A stretch of DNA of 64,000 nucleotides, taken from NCBI GenBank assembly GCA_903897145.1, contig CAIUAN010000044.1, positions 1 to 64,000 on the forward strand. Direction: 5' to 3'. How positions within the stretch are numbered: the stretch's first letter is position 1; each line of letters begins with the position of its first letter. The stretch comes from an uncultured Bacteroidia bacterium (GTDB lineage Bacteria > Bacteroidota > Bacteroidia > Bacteroidales > Prolixibacteraceae). The translations under genes and the position numbers were made by a program. Below the pieces are notes generated by a model. It worked only from the letters and a program-made list of their open reading frames with translations. It made no database searches and was not told where the DNA came from. Shown here in pieces: positions 9,421 to 18,633 of the stretch.

Positions 9421-10431
9421 ATGAATAAAAATATACTTAAATATATCGCTTCTATTGCGTTGTTTGGACTTTTGTTTTCATGTAAGAAAGACGAAACAAA
9501 GGTAATTATGAGCACGGTCAATGTGCCCACAATTCAAACGATGCCAGCCCTTACGCTTACAAGGGCTAACGGAACCCAGACACTTACTTTTGTAGGTACT
9601 CCAGTTGACCCAGGCTTTCAAGCTTCCGCGACCTATTTCCTTGAAGCATGCGTAAAGGGAACTAATTTTACTGATCCAATCTCTATCTTTAGTGGAGTAT
9701 CGGATGCATCCATGCAGATTACGGTTAGTGATTTGAATGTCATCTTACTTAAGAAATTAGCTGCAGATCAAGTCTCCGCTGTTGATTTTAGAGTGAGAGC
9801 CGTCTTGACGCTAAGTGCAGGAACTGGATATACACCAATGGTCTATAACTCGCCCACCACAACAGTTAACGTCACCCCGTATGGTCTTCCTCGTCTTGAT
9901 TTAATTGGATCTGGAATTACCCAGAAAATTGAATCGGCTCTCGGAAATGGAAGCTATACCGGCTATGTAAAACTTGATGCTACCAAGGCCTTTACCTTAA
10001 AGGATCCAGATGCAGGAACAGTTTATGGAAACACGGGTGGCGCTTTGGCAGCCAGCGGTGCTGGATTTGTCGCACCTGCAAGTGGATGGTATAAACTATC
10101 AGCCAATGTTACGGCTCATACTTATACTATTGATCCTTATATGATTGGACTTGTTGGAGACGCTACGCCAAATGGTTGGAATTCTCCCGATCAAAAGTTA
10201 GATTATAATGCGGCAACAGGTACTTGGTCTATTACTGTCACTTTAATTGATGGCACATTTAAATTTAGAAAGAACGATGGCTGGGCATGGAACTTAGGTT
10301 ACAATAGTGACAACAGCTCCTTGGTCTATAATGGGAGTAATGTATCAACGACAGCGGGCAACTACACCATCTCCTTAACCATTACGAGTGATGCTTTACA
10401 AACTGGAACCTTTAAGGCCGTTAAAAACTAA
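9421..10431 (+). CDS. susE: SusE-like starch-binding outer-membrane lipoprotein
   Basis: A 336-residue lipoprotein (signal to LLFSC, Cys21). It has the SusE N-terminal Ig-like domain (TLTRANGTQTLTFVGTPVDP) and C-terminal SusE/SusF starch-binding domains. The last one shows the aromatic pattern MIGLVGDATPNGWN ... FKFRKNDGWAWNLGYN, in which Trp residues stack on glucose rings. It should bind starch on the cell surface beside SusCD. Eighteen bases after susD and 5 before the next ORF. Function by family; the exact glycan preference is inferred. Confidence 0.88.
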   Translation: MNKNILKYIASIALFGLLFSCKKDETKVIMSTVNVPTIQTMPALTLTRANGTQTLTFVGTPVDPGFQASATYFLEACVKGTNFTDPISIFSGVSDASMQITVSDLNVILLKKLAADQVSAVDFRVRAVLTLSAGTGYTPMVYNSPTTTVNVTPYGLPRLDLIGSGITQKIESALGNGSYTGYVKLDATKAFTLKDPDAGTVYGNTGGALAASGAGFVAPASGWYKLSANVTAHTYTIDPYMIGLVGDATPNGWNSPDQKLDYNAATGTWSITVTLIDGTFKFRKNDGWAWNLGYNSDNSSLVYNGSNVSTTAGNYTISLTITSDALQTGTFKAVKN

Positions 10432-10463
10432 TTTGTATGAAAGATCTTAAAAAAAATAGAACT

Positions 10464-12293
10464 ATGAAAAGATTGTTCCTCTATCAAATATTGGGCATTC
10501 TGATTACAACTGCCATCCTGTTTGGTGCTTGTACAAAAGAAAATGCGGGAGTTAAATTGCCTGCTCGGGTTGTTACTTCTCAGTTTCTAAACGTTAAATC
10601 AGACTCTGTGACAGTCGTTGGCTTTGTGGTTGCACAAGGTGAAGGCGTTACCGAAAAGGGTGTATGTTATGGAACCACGGCTGCTCCAACAATTGCCAAT
10701 TCTAAAGTTATATTTAGTGGCCCAACAACCGGTGCTACCTATAACATCAAAATTGGTGGTCTTGCTTATGCAACAACCTACTACGCTCGTGCTTATGCGA
10801 CAAGCGCAGAAGGAACAGTATATGGCGAGCAGGTTACCTTTAATACCCTCCCTGTTGTGCCAACATTAACCACTGCTGCTGTCACTGCAATTACGGGTAA
10901 TGCAGCTGTTTCTGGAGGCGCTGTTACCGTTACAGGCGGTGCAACGGTTACGGCTCGTGGTGTTTGTATTGCTACGACACACAATCCAGTCGTTTCAGGG
11001 ACTAAAACCTCTGACGGCAATGGGGCAGGTGCCTTCGTTAGTACCTTGGCTAGTTTAAGTGGAAACACAACCTATTATGTACGTGCTTATGCAACTAACT
11101 CAGCTGGGACTGGTTATGGTCCTGAAGCAACCTTTAAAACTTTGGTTGACCTTCCAGTAGTTACCACAACTGCGGTTACTGCGGTTACTAAAACGACTGC
11201 CGTATCAGGTGGTGCAGTAAGTTATGATGGCGGCGGTACGATCATAGCAAGAGGTCTTGCGTGGGGAACCACTGCAAATCCAACCACTGTTGGATCTATG
11301 ATCGATGGCGGAACAGGCACAGGTGCTTTTGTAAGCAATCTTCCAGCATTGACCGTATTTACGACTTATCATGTGCGTGCCTATGCAACAAATAGTGCAG
11401 GCACTGCCTATGGTGCCGATGTGTCCTTCACAACTTTAGCTGACATCACTAAATTTTGGATAGTAGGTGGTTATAATGGATGGGATAATAGTGATAATGC
11501 ATTATTCATCATCAATACTCCAGCAACAGGAGCTAATGCAGAAGGTTATGTCAATTTTACTGCAGCTGGAGAGTTTAAACTTGCAACCAACCATTCATGG
11601 GACGATGCGCATACATTTGGTGATGATGGCACGAATACCGGAAAACTTTCAAATGTTGGGGGTGGTCATAATATAGCTGTTCCTTCCGCAGGATATTATT
11701 TGATTAAGGCAAATCAAACAACCATGACCTACACCTTGACAAAAACAACTTGGGGTATCATGGGTGATTATAATGGCTGGGCTTCGCAAACCGATTTGGT
11801 TTATAATCCCACACCACTAAATTTCTCATTGGCCTTGCATTTGACAGCTGGTGGTGGATATAAGTTTAGAGGTACTTCTGATTGGAGTTTGAATTTTGGA
11901 AATACTGCAGGTGATGGCAAAACGTTAGATTATGGTGCCGGAAGTAATATCTCGGTTAATGCAACTGCTGATTATGCAATTACATTGGATTTAAGTCACC
12001 CTAATGTTTATACTTATAGCACCAATCGATGGAGTCTAATCGGGGATTTCAATAGTTGGGGTGCCGATGCAGATATGACTTGGGATGCAACGAATCATGT
12101 GTTTACCGCAACAGTCACTGCTGCAGCTTCAGGAAGTTGGAAATTCCGAGCAAACCACGACTGGCCAATAAATTTTGGAGGTGCTCTTAATGCTCTTGCT
12201 CAAGATGGCAGTAACCTTAGCTTTGCTTCATCAGGAAGCTACACGGTTACATTAGATCCATGGACTCGTGTTGCAACGGTAACAAAAAATTAA
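10464..12293 (+). CDS. SusF-like surface lipoprotein: three Ig/Fn3-like repeats plus three starch-binding domains
   Basis: The preferred start is ATG 10464, which puts MKRLFLYQILG at the front of a lipoprotein signal ending FGAC; an in-frame ATG at 10437 would add nine residues. Length is 609 residues from 10464. After the lipidated Cys come three tandem beta-sandwich repeats of about 95 residues, each ending in variants of TTYYVRAYATNSAGTGYG. Three SusE/F-type starch-binding domains follow, marked by WIVGGYNGW, WGIMGDYNGW and WSLIGDFNSW; the second and third also show paired WSLNFGN and WPINFGG. It probably holds three glycan sites away from the membrane on an Ig-like stalk. It replaces SusF in the operon. 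A strong terminator begins 17 bases after the stop. Confidence 0.85.
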   Translation: MKRLFLYQILGILITTAILFGACTKENAGVKLPARVVTSQFLNVKSDSVTVVGFVVAQGEGVTEKGVCYGTTAAPTIANSKVIFSGPTTGATYNIKIGGLAYATTYYARAYATSAEGTVYGEQVTFNTLPVVPTLTTAAVTAITGNAAVSGGAVTVTGGATVTARGVCIATTHNPVVSGTKTSDGNGAGAFVSTLASLSGNTTYYVRAYATNSAGTGYGPEATFKTLVDLPVVTTTAVTAVTKTTAVSGGAVSYDGGGTIIARGLAWGTTANPTTVGSMIDGGTGTGAFVSNLPALTVFTTYHVRAYATNSAGTAYGADVSFTTLADITKFWIVGGYNGWDNSDNALFIINTPATGANAEGYVNFTAAGEFKLATNHSWDDAHTFGDDGTNTGKLSNVGGGHNIAVPSAGYYLIKANQTTMTYTLTKTTWGIMGDYNGWASQTDLVYNPTPLNFSLALHLTAGGGYKFRGTSDWSLNFGNTAGDGKTLDYGAGSNISVNATADYAITLDLSHPNVYTYSTNRWSLIGDFNSWGADADMTWDATNHVFTATVTAAASGSWKFRANHDWPINFGGALNALAQDGSNLSFASSGSYTVTLDPWTRVATVTKN

Positions 12294-12309
12294 TTTCATG
12301 CTTTTGAAG

Positions 12310-12348
12310 GCTTATCTATCCATTGCTGGATGGGTAAGCTTTTTTTTA
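12310..12348 (+). terminator. Rho-independent terminator of the sus operon
   Basis: A 13-bp stem (12310-12322 with 12327-12339; two G-T pairs, otherwise perfect), TTGC loop and nine T residues. It separates the susC-to-susF-like transcript from the GH13 gene. Confidence 0.9.
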
Positions 12349-12485
12349 TTTTAACCATTGCCGCGCGCAATTCTTTTTAAGCTTCATCGTCTTTATATCT
12401 CTTCGATCGCTCCATCTGTTTGAATCAACTCATACCTTGAATAGTTTAGGTACCTTTATTTCACGAATAGCATAGAATTTTATCC

Positions 12486-14411
12486 ATGAACATCAGAAAT
12501 CTCACCTTTTTACTGAGCTTTATCTTTGCAATCAGCTTGGTATCCTGCAAAAAGGGTACTTCGATCGCTCCGACTCCTCCTCCGCCAGTTGGTCCTACAA
12601 AAACAGATGTTCCTGCAGGGGCAGGCGACGGTGTGACATTTATTAATGGAGGCACTTCTGCCATCTTCAACCTGTATGCTCCGGGTAAAAAGTCCGTTTC
12701 ATTAATCGGTGATTTCAATAGCTGGACAGCGAGTGCAAAATATACCATGACCAATTCAACCGATGGGAATCGGTGGTGGGTTCAGATCGATAATCTAGTT
12801 GCTACGACAGAATATGCTTATCAATATTTAATCGATGGAACACTGAAAGTAGCAGATCCATACAGTCGGAAGATATTGGATCCCGACAATGATAAATACA
12901 TTCCTGCCAGTGTATATCCAAATTTAAAAGCTTATCCTACAGGTCTTACCACCGGAATAGTGGGCGTGATGCAGGCTTCTCCCACTCCATATACTTGGCA
13001 AACGACCTCGTTTACCCGGCCCGATCCTAAAAATCTGATTATTTATGAGATTTTGGTACGAGATTTTGTCGCAACACACAGCTATCAGACTATTACCGAT
13101 AGTTTAAATTATTTTGTTCGATTAGGTGTTACTGCCATCGAGCTGATGCCTGTCAATGAGTTTGAAGGGAATGACTCATGGGGTTATAATCCAAATTATA
13201 TGTTCGCTTTGGATAAATATTACGGCACTCCCAATGCTTATAAGGCCTTAATTGACGCCTGTCATGCAAAGGGAATTGCGGTATTGCAAGATATTGTGCT
13301 CGAAGATCAGTTTAGCTCTTCGCCTATGGTTCAGATGTATTGGAATGCAGCCTCCAATCAGCCAGCGGCCAATAATCCTTGGTTTAATCAGACCAGTAGA
13401 ACGCCATATGCCGTGGGTCATCAGATGAACCATGAGAGTGCCGCAACAGTTTATTATGCTCAAAATGTGATGAAATACTGGATGCAGGAATACCATATCG
13501 ATGGATTTCGATTTGATATGGGTGACGGTTTTACACAAACTATTTCTGGGAGTAATGGTGCCGCATATGCCGCTTACGACGCTGGCAGGGTAGCCATCTG
13601 GACTAAATATATCAGTTACATGAAAAGCCTCGATCCTAAATTCTTAATTACAGGAGAGTATTGGACTGTCTCAACGGAACAGGCAGTTGTGGCTCAACAA
13701 GGATTCATCATGTGGAATAACTTAAGCGCATCCGCAGAGCAGGCAACGATGGGATATGCCACGAATCCAAGTTGGGATATCTCTGGATTATTTTATGACC
13801 AGTTTAATGGATTTAACGCATCAACAGCTTACAATATCATCTCTTATTTTGAAAGTCATGATCAGGAAAGACTTCAATATAAAAATGCAACATATGGCAA
13901 TGCCTCTGGTAGCTATAGCACAAAGACTATTGGTACAGGATTAAAAAGAGATGAGATGGGGGCTGTTTTTATGTTCTCGTCTCCTGGTCCTAAGATGATC
14001 TGGCAGTTTGGCGAATTGGGTTATGATGTTTCAATAGATTACAATGGTCGATTGGGCGATAAACCGATTCTTTGGAATTATACCACTGACCCCACCCGGA
14101 TGCATCTGTTTGGTGTGTATTCGAAGATGATCAATATGAAGCTAAAAAATCCAGTTTTTGCGTCGAAAATTTTTAGCTATAATCTTGGAGGAGCAGTCAA
14201 AACTATTCAATTAAAAGATCCAACTGCAAATGTTGAGGTAATTGGTAATTTTGATGTGATACCCCAAACGACGGTTATAACCTTTCCGTCTAATGGAATT
14301 TGGTATGATAATTTTACTGGGACAAGCATCAATCTTACTTATTCAACCTATAATGTAACCCTTCAGCCAGGTGAATATCATTTGTATAGCAATGTACCTT
14401 TAGTGCAATAA
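12486..14411 (+). CDS. GH13 alpha-amylase-family surface lipoprotein with N-terminal CBM48-like domain
   Basis: A 641-residue lipoprotein (signal to LVSC, Cys21; Pro-rich linker). A CBM48/E-set domain (about 58-150, VSLIGDFNSW) precedes a GH13 barrel. Nucleophile D344 lies in DGFRFDMGDG, acid/base E391 in ITGEYW, and transition-state stabiliser D459 in FESHDQERL. Region I is odd: the usual D-V-V-x-N-H reads DIVLEDQF (269-276), so the Asn-His pair is replaced by Glu-Asp. The other three regions look functional. A C-terminal beta domain follows. It should cut surface starch for the SusCD system, acting outside the cell like SusG. It is separated from susF by a terminator, so it probably has its own promoter, but no clear -7 box was found in the 137 bases available. 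Confidence 0.88.
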   Translation: MNIRNLTFLLSFIFAISLVSCKKGTSIAPTPPPPVGPTKTDVPAGAGDGVTFINGGTSAIFNLYAPGKKSVSLIGDFNSWTASAKYTMTNSTDGNRWWVQIDNLVATTEYAYQYLIDGTLKVADPYSRKILDPDNDKYIPASVYPNLKAYPTGLTTGIVGVMQASPTPYTWQTTSFTRPDPKNLIIYEILVRDFVATHSYQTITDSLNYFVRLGVTAIELMPVNEFEGNDSWGYNPNYMFALDKYYGTPNAYKALIDACHAKGIAVLQDIVLEDQFSSSPMVQMYWNAASNQPAANNPWFNQTSRTPYAVGHQMNHESAATVYYAQNVMKYWMQEYHIDGFRFDMGDGFTQTISGSNGAAYAAYDAGRVAIWTKYISYMKSLDPKFLITGEYWTVSTEQAVVAQQGFIMWNNLSASAEQATMGYATNPSWDISGLFYDQFNGFNASTAYNIISYFESHDQERLQYKNATYGNASGSYSTKTIGTGLKRDEMGAVFMFSSPGPKMIWQFGELGYDVSIDYNGRLGDKPILWNYTTDPTRMHLFGVYSKMINMKLKNPVFASKIFSYNLGGAVKTIQLKDPTANVEVIGNFDVIPQTTVITFPSNGIWYDNFTGTSINLTYSTYNVTLQPGEYHLYSNVPLVQ

Positions 14412-14485
14412 AACAGCTGAATTAGAGGACCTGACTGGAAGGTTAAAAACGTCAAGTCAATTTTTTGCGCCCAAGCCAGACGGCA

Positions 14486-15724
14486 CTATTCCTGGTTTAC
14501 CTTAAATCCAAGCATCTTTAAATCGTTCCAATAGTTCGGGTACGATTTGGTGATGACCATTGGATCTGCAATGCCAACTTGGGGATAAGTTAAGGCTGCG
14601 GGGGCAAAAGCTAAGGCCATACGATGATCATGGTAAGTCTCCACTACTGGAATCTGCGCTACTTTTGAACTTTCCAAAACCCCATTCCACGCTAATTCTC
14701 CTTCTATTGGCTCCGTAAGCATAGCACCAAACTTTGCTAATTCCTGCTGAAGAGCAAGGATGCGGTTTGTCTCTTTGATTTTTAAAGTTAGCAACCCTTT
14801 AAAATGAAACGGTATTTTCTTGCAGACAGCTAATACCGCGAAGGTCTGAGCAATATCTGGATTTTCGATAAAATCAATCACAATCTTCTTCGGAGTTTCC
14901 ATCGGAAGCTTGGTTAGGCGCACATCATTCCCCTCTTGCTTCGATTGCACACCAAAGAAATTCTGAAACCACTCTGCTTGGATTGAATCTCCTTGAAGGC
15001 TCTTGATGCGCAATCCCTTTAAGAGAAGATCAGGCTGCTCCGATAAGGCCGCCATGGCATACCAATAAGAGGCTCCAGACCAGTCGGCTTCAACAGAAAA
15101 TTGGACTGGCGTATACTCTTGTTGTCCGATGCGAATCTCATTTCCACTCCAGGCGTGATCAACACCAAACTCTTTCATTAACTCAAGAGTTAGAAGGATA
15201 TAAGGTTTCGAAGTTGTATTATTTAATAGCCGCAAGATCATTCCCCCTTTAACCGTTGGTGCAATCATTAGTAAGGCCGAGATATATTGACTGCTGATGC
15301 TGCCGTCGAGCTCAATAACAGCCCCTTTTAGAGCACTTCCCCTGATTAGAAGCGGTGGATAGCCTTCATGATTTATGTATTCTATGGAGGCCCCAAGTTG
15401 CCTTAGCGCATCAACAAGAATGCCAATAGGCCGTTGTTGCATGCGCTCGGAGCCAGTGAGGGTCCATTCTCCTGCGATTTTGGATAGAAAAGCGGTCAGA
15501 AAGCGCATCGCGGTGCCGGCATGACCAATATTGAACGCAGAGGAATTGGCATTTAATACCTCGTCTAACACTTTTGTATCATCGCTATCCGAAAGATTGT
15601 CAATGGTATATGGCGAATAGCTTAGCGAGTTAATGATCAATACTCGGTTGCTAATACTTTTCGACGAAGGGAGTAAAATTTCACCTTGAAGGGTGTTGTC
15701 GGCTTTGGAGATCAAATAATGCAT
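14486..15724 (-). CDS. aroA: 3-phosphoshikimate 1-carboxyvinyltransferase (EPSP synthase)
   Basis: A 412-residue two-domain enolpyruvyl transferase that joins PEP to shikimate-3-phosphate in aromatic amino-acid synthesis. It shows PSSKSISNR near the N-terminus (PEP/shikimate site), HAGTAMRFLTAF (68-79), ISSQYISALL, DWSGASYWY, and the C-terminal KIKETNRILAL and TYHDHRMALAF. The usual Asn before AGTAMR is His, in line with divergent Bacteroidota enzymes. It starts 12 bases after aroB, forming an aroB-aroA leftward operon and converging on the GH13 gene. Confidence 0.93.
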   Translation of the reverse strand: MHYLISKADNTLQGEILLPSSKSISNRVLIINSLSYSPYTIDNLSDSDDTKVLDEVLNANSSAFNIGHAGTAMRFLTAFLSKIAGEWTLTGSERMQQRPIGILVDALRQLGASIEYINHEGYPPLLIRGSALKGAVIELDGSISSQYISALLMIAPTVKGGMILRLLNNTTSKPYILLTLELMKEFGVDHAWSGNEIRIGQQEYTPVQFSVEADWSGASYWYAMAALSEQPDLLLKGLRIKSLQGDSIQAEWFQNFFGVQSKQEGNDVRLTKLPMETPKKIVIDFIENPDIAQTFAVLAVCKKIPFHFKGLLTLKIKETNRILALQQELAKFGAMLTEPIEGELAWNGVLESSKVAQIPVVETYHDHRMALAFAPAALTYPQVGIADPMVITKSYPNYWNDLKMLGFKVNQE

Positions 15725-15736
15725 AGCAGAATGACC

Positions 15737-16810
15737 TTAACGATTAAGATTTCTAAAATACTCTAAGGCTTCGAAAACCAGTTTCTTATCGCAATTTTGA
15801 TTAATGGCCATCTCTCCAGCAGCTGGGATCAGGGTGAAATTAATCCGCGATCCTTCGTTCTTCTTATCGTGAGTCATCAGCTGAAATAGTGCTTCATAGC
15901 GACTCTCCTCGATGGTATATTTCCCATAAAGAGCCAAGAGCCAAGTGGAAAGTTCGTTGACCACTTCAAGCGGAAGATTGCACACTTTATGCGAGAGATA
16001 GAGCTCTGCAAGCATCCCATAAGCCACAGCATATCCATGTAAAATTGGCTGATCAATCTCCATGGCATAGCTCTCAAAAGCATGGCCGATGGTATGTCCA
16101 AAATTGAGTGCTTTGCGCACATTGCGTTCGTTCGGATCTTGAAAAACAAATTCATCTTTAATGGCGACCGAACGAGCGATAATACCTATTAGAGTTTCAA
16201 AATTAGGATTTTTAGGATCGAAATTCTGGACCTCTTGAAGGTGATCAACAGAGTTTATCAAACCATGCTTGATCATCTCGGCATACCCGGAGATGAAATT
16301 AGGCTGGTCGATGGAGTGTAAGAAGCGTGTGTCTATGATTACACTGATCGGCTGATTGATCACCCCGATCTCATTTTTTAATCCGTTAAAATTAAAGCCT
16401 GTCTTGCCTCCAACAGAAGCATCAACCTGAGCAAGCAGTGTGGTTGGGATATTCACAAAATCCATCCCTCTTTTAATCGTTGAGGCGGCAAAGCTACCAA
16501 GGTCAGTCAGCATTCCACCCCCTAGATTTACAACCAATGATTTGCGATCAGCCCCATTTTGACTTAGGAATAGCCAGATCTTCTCAACTGAGGCGAGTTT
16601 TTTATTTGACTCTCCAGAAGGAATCACAACCTTTTTAAACTTGCTGAATCCTGGCGTTGAGGCTATTAGCGGCACGCAAAGTCGATTGCAAGTCTCTTCC
16701 GTAACCAAAAAGAGTTTATCTTCAGGGTAACGTGATAGAATCTTGCCAAGCTCGACCTCCAGATTCGTGGTGACGATAATGGAGGCGTTATAGGTTGGAA
16801 AATTGTTCAT
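15737..16810 (-). CDS. aroB: 3-dehydroquinate synthase
   Basis: A 357-residue NAD- and metal-dependent cyclase making 3-dehydroquinate from DAHP, the second shikimate step. Hallmarks are the NAD-binding VVNLGGGMLTDLGSFAA (93-109), IPTTLLAQVDASVGGKTGFN (121-140), the KHGLI helix and the metal ligand motif NFGHTIGHAFE. Normal length. First gene of the aroB-aroA operon with a good -7 box 19 bases upstream. Confidence 0.95.
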   Translation of the reverse strand: MNNFPTYNASIIVTTNLEVELGKILSRYPEDKLFLVTEETCNRLCVPLIASTPGFSKFKKVVIPSGESNKKLASVEKIWLFLSQNGADRKSLVVNLGGGMLTDLGSFAASTIKRGMDFVNIPTTLLAQVDASVGGKTGFNFNGLKNEIGVINQPISVIIDTRFLHSIDQPNFISGYAEMIKHGLINSVDHLQEVQNFDPKNPNFETLIGIIARSVAIKDEFVFQDPNERNVRKALNFGHTIGHAFESYAMEIDQPILHGYAVAYGMLAELYLSHKVCNLPLEVVNELSTWLLALYGKYTIEESRYEALFQLMTHDKKNEGSRINFTLIPAAGEMAINQNCDKKLVFEALEYFRNLNR

Positions 16811-16829
16811 ACAAGCAATATTATTGTCA

Positions 16830-16837
16830 CAAAGTTA
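16830..16837 (-). promoter_or_regulatory. aroB -7 promoter box
   Basis: The reverse strand reads TAACTTTG, a full match to TAnnTTTG, 19 bases before the aroB ATG. No clear TTG at -33 (TTA at 16863-16861). Confidence 0.4.
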
Positions 16838-16897
16838 AAATATTTTGCTATCTTGGATTCTAATTCGTGCAGCGTATGCGCAATAAAAACGTATCTG

Positions 16898-17353
16898 ATG
16901 GATTTTAATAGCATTAAATGGACTAAACGACTTCGGATTATTTTTCTAATCGTTGGCTTTTCTTGGATTTTAACGATCACTGGATTGATCTATTTTGACT
17001 TTTTTACACCAGCAGTGATTTTGATCGGATTGTTCATTGTTACCTTAGCATTTGTTGGATTACTTGGCTTCCAATATCTTCGAATCAACATTGAACAGGA
17101 GACTATAGTTATTCGGTATTACTCCATTTTCGCTTTTGACCGTTCTTTTTCTATGGTTGAAATACCGGTTGATAAATTGCATAGCGTTGAGGTCAGAAAT
17201 ACCTTATTAGGATTAAAGCCAGAGTTCCGTTTGTCTGTAAAAGTAGCGGAGGGAATTGCTGATTATCCTTGGATTAGTCTCTCTGCAGTTCCTCGTAAAG
17301 TTAATTCTCGCCTAATCACAGCACTCAAGAATTTGGCTATTCCGATGCATTAG
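16898..17353 (+). CDS. Small membrane protein with PH-like (bPH) domain, function unknown
   Basis: ATG 16898 gives 151 residues and is preferred to an upstream in-frame TTG. Two hydrophobic segments (about residues 14-34 and 38-58) sit near the N-terminus. They are followed by a soluble part rich in beta strands (LRINIEQETIVIRYY, SMVEIPVDKLHSVEVRN), which looks like the bacterial PH-like domain of small membrane proteins. No catalytic motif is seen. It stands alone on the plus strand, divergent from aroB and convergent with the CDGSH gene. The assignment rests on layout only. Confidence 0.6.
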   Translation: MDFNSIKWTKRLRIIFLIVGFSWILTITGLIYFDFFTPAVILIGLFIVTLAFVGLLGFQYLRINIEQETIVIRYYSIFAFDRSFSMVEIPVDKLHSVEVRNTLLGLKPEFRLSVKVAEGIADYPWISLSAVPRKVNSRLITALKNLAIPMH

Positions 17354-17392
17354 ATTCAAACGTCTCTTTTATGTAATAGATCCTTTTGACAT

Positions 17393-17431
17393 AAAAAAAT
17401 GCCGAGTTCATCTTGAAACTCGGCATTTTTT
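17393..17431. terminator. Bidirectional terminator between the PH-like and CDGSH genes
   Basis: A perfect 10-bp stem (17399-17408 with 17417-17426) with an 8-base loop, extended by A and T runs on both sides. It serves both convergent genes. Confidence 0.9.
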
Positions 17432-17446
17432 GATTTCTGAAGTTAA

Positions 17447-17641
17447 TTAACCTTTGAAACCACTTGCTTTATGAGCCCCATCGCAATAGGGTTTATTTTT
17501 GGATTCGCCACAGCGGCATAAATAGATTGGTGCTTCAGAATCTTTTTCGCCATATTGACCAGTGATTTGAAGAGAACCAGAGACTTGGATAGGTCCATTT
17601 TCAAGAAACAGCACAGTTGTTTTTTCGTTGTTTTTCTTCAT
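17447..17641 (-). CDS. CDGSH-type iron-sulfur protein
   Basis: A 64-residue protein built round one CDGSH domain. C42, C44, C53 and H57 (YLCRCGESKNKPYCDGAHK) form the 3Cys-1His site of a redox-active 2Fe-2S cluster as in mitoNEET. No signal or membrane segment, so cytoplasmic. Such small proteins are thought to pass electrons or clusters, but no partner is evident: the gene is flanked by an unrelated kinase and a terminator. Identity is sure; role is unknown. Confidence 0.9.
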   Translation of the reverse strand: MKKNNEKTTVLFLENGPIQVSGSLQITGQYGEKDSEAPIYLCRCGESKNKPYCDGAHKASGFKG

Positions 17642-17710
17642 GATTTGAATTGATTAATGAGCATTTATGAGACCAACAAGATACTGCAATTTTTCAGTCT
17701 TCAACGAAGC

Positions 17711-18607
17711 TTAACGGAGAAAATTTTCGGGGATGTAGTTCTCCATTGAACCGCAAACAGCCGAAGCAAAGTGCGATCCATATTTTAAAATAATTTCCCA
17801 GTCTTCTTTTTCGAGTTCTGCTAATTTTTGAGTTGATCCTAATCGTTGTATGAGCCCATAAATAATTCCAGCTGAAAAATTATCTCCTGCTCCAATGGTA
17901 CTTAACACAGTTGTTTCAACTGCTGGTACCGCAAGTCTGTTCGCAGGGGTGAAAAGTTGTGCCCCTTTTTTCCCTTCGGTATATACAAGATAAGAAGTTC
18001 TTAGTTCCGCTATTTTTTGGTACGCCTCTTCGCCATTCGAACTATCGAAAATATTTTTGAAATCTTCATCCGACCCTTTTACAATGGTCGCCAAGCTAAT
18101 ATTTTCATAGATCTTGCGACGATTCTCCAGCTGATCCAACATCGACTGTCGGGCATTGGGATCGTAGATGATTAAGGCTCCCTTTTCTTGAGCCACGGTT
18201 AAAAATCCGAGTAGCTCTTCCCGGCCATTATCACGAAGAGCAAATGACGAGCCGAGTAAGATGATGTCATTTGCCAACGGGATAGGATAATTAGGAAAGA
18301 TGTCTTGAGAGGCTGGGTAGAAAGAATAATTCGCCTGATTTCGCTCATCGAAAAAGGCCAGCGCAATCCGCGACCGACCCTCAAAGCGCTTCACATAGCT
18401 GCAGTCGACTCTGTTCTGCTTCAGAAATTCTAACGAGAGATCCCCAATTTGATCATTTCCAAAGGTTGTTATTAGACTTACTTGAAGACCAGCTCTTCCC
18501 AGTGAAATAGCTGAATTATACGCGCTTCCTCCACTGCAGGCTCCTGCTGGCTGACCGTTTTTAAACGAGAGGTCAAAGGTGGTTTCGCCAATGGTAAAAA
18601 TCCTCAT
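17711..18607 (-). CDS. PfkB-family carbohydrate kinase (fructokinase-like)
   Basis: A 298-residue ribokinase-fold enzyme. An N-terminal GETTFDLSF strand, GGSAYNSAISLGRAG (26-40) for sugar binding and the C-terminal TIGAGDNFSAGI with catalytic base D242 identify the PfkB family. It phosphorylates a sugar with ATP in the cytoplasm; similarity to fructokinases is suggested by overall layout but the sugar cannot be read from sequence. Twenty-six bases downstream of glgB on the same strand, probably co-transcribed. Confidence 0.88.
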   Translation of the reverse strand: MRIFTIGETTFDLSFKNGQPAGACSGGSAYNSAISLGRAGLQVSLITTFGNDQIGDLSLEFLKQNRVDCSYVKRFEGRSRIALAFFDERNQANYSFYPASQDIFPNYPIPLANDIILLGSSFALRDNGREELLGFLTVAQEKGALIIYDPNARQSMLDQLENRRKIYENISLATIVKGSDEDFKNIFDSSNGEEAYQKIAELRTSYLVYTEGKKGAQLFTPANRLAVPAVETTVLSTIGAGDNFSAGIIYGLIQRLGSTQKLAELEKEDWEIILKYGSHFASAVCGSMENYIPENFLR

Positions 18608-18633
18608 GCGTTATGATTCATTAGGTGAGCCAG

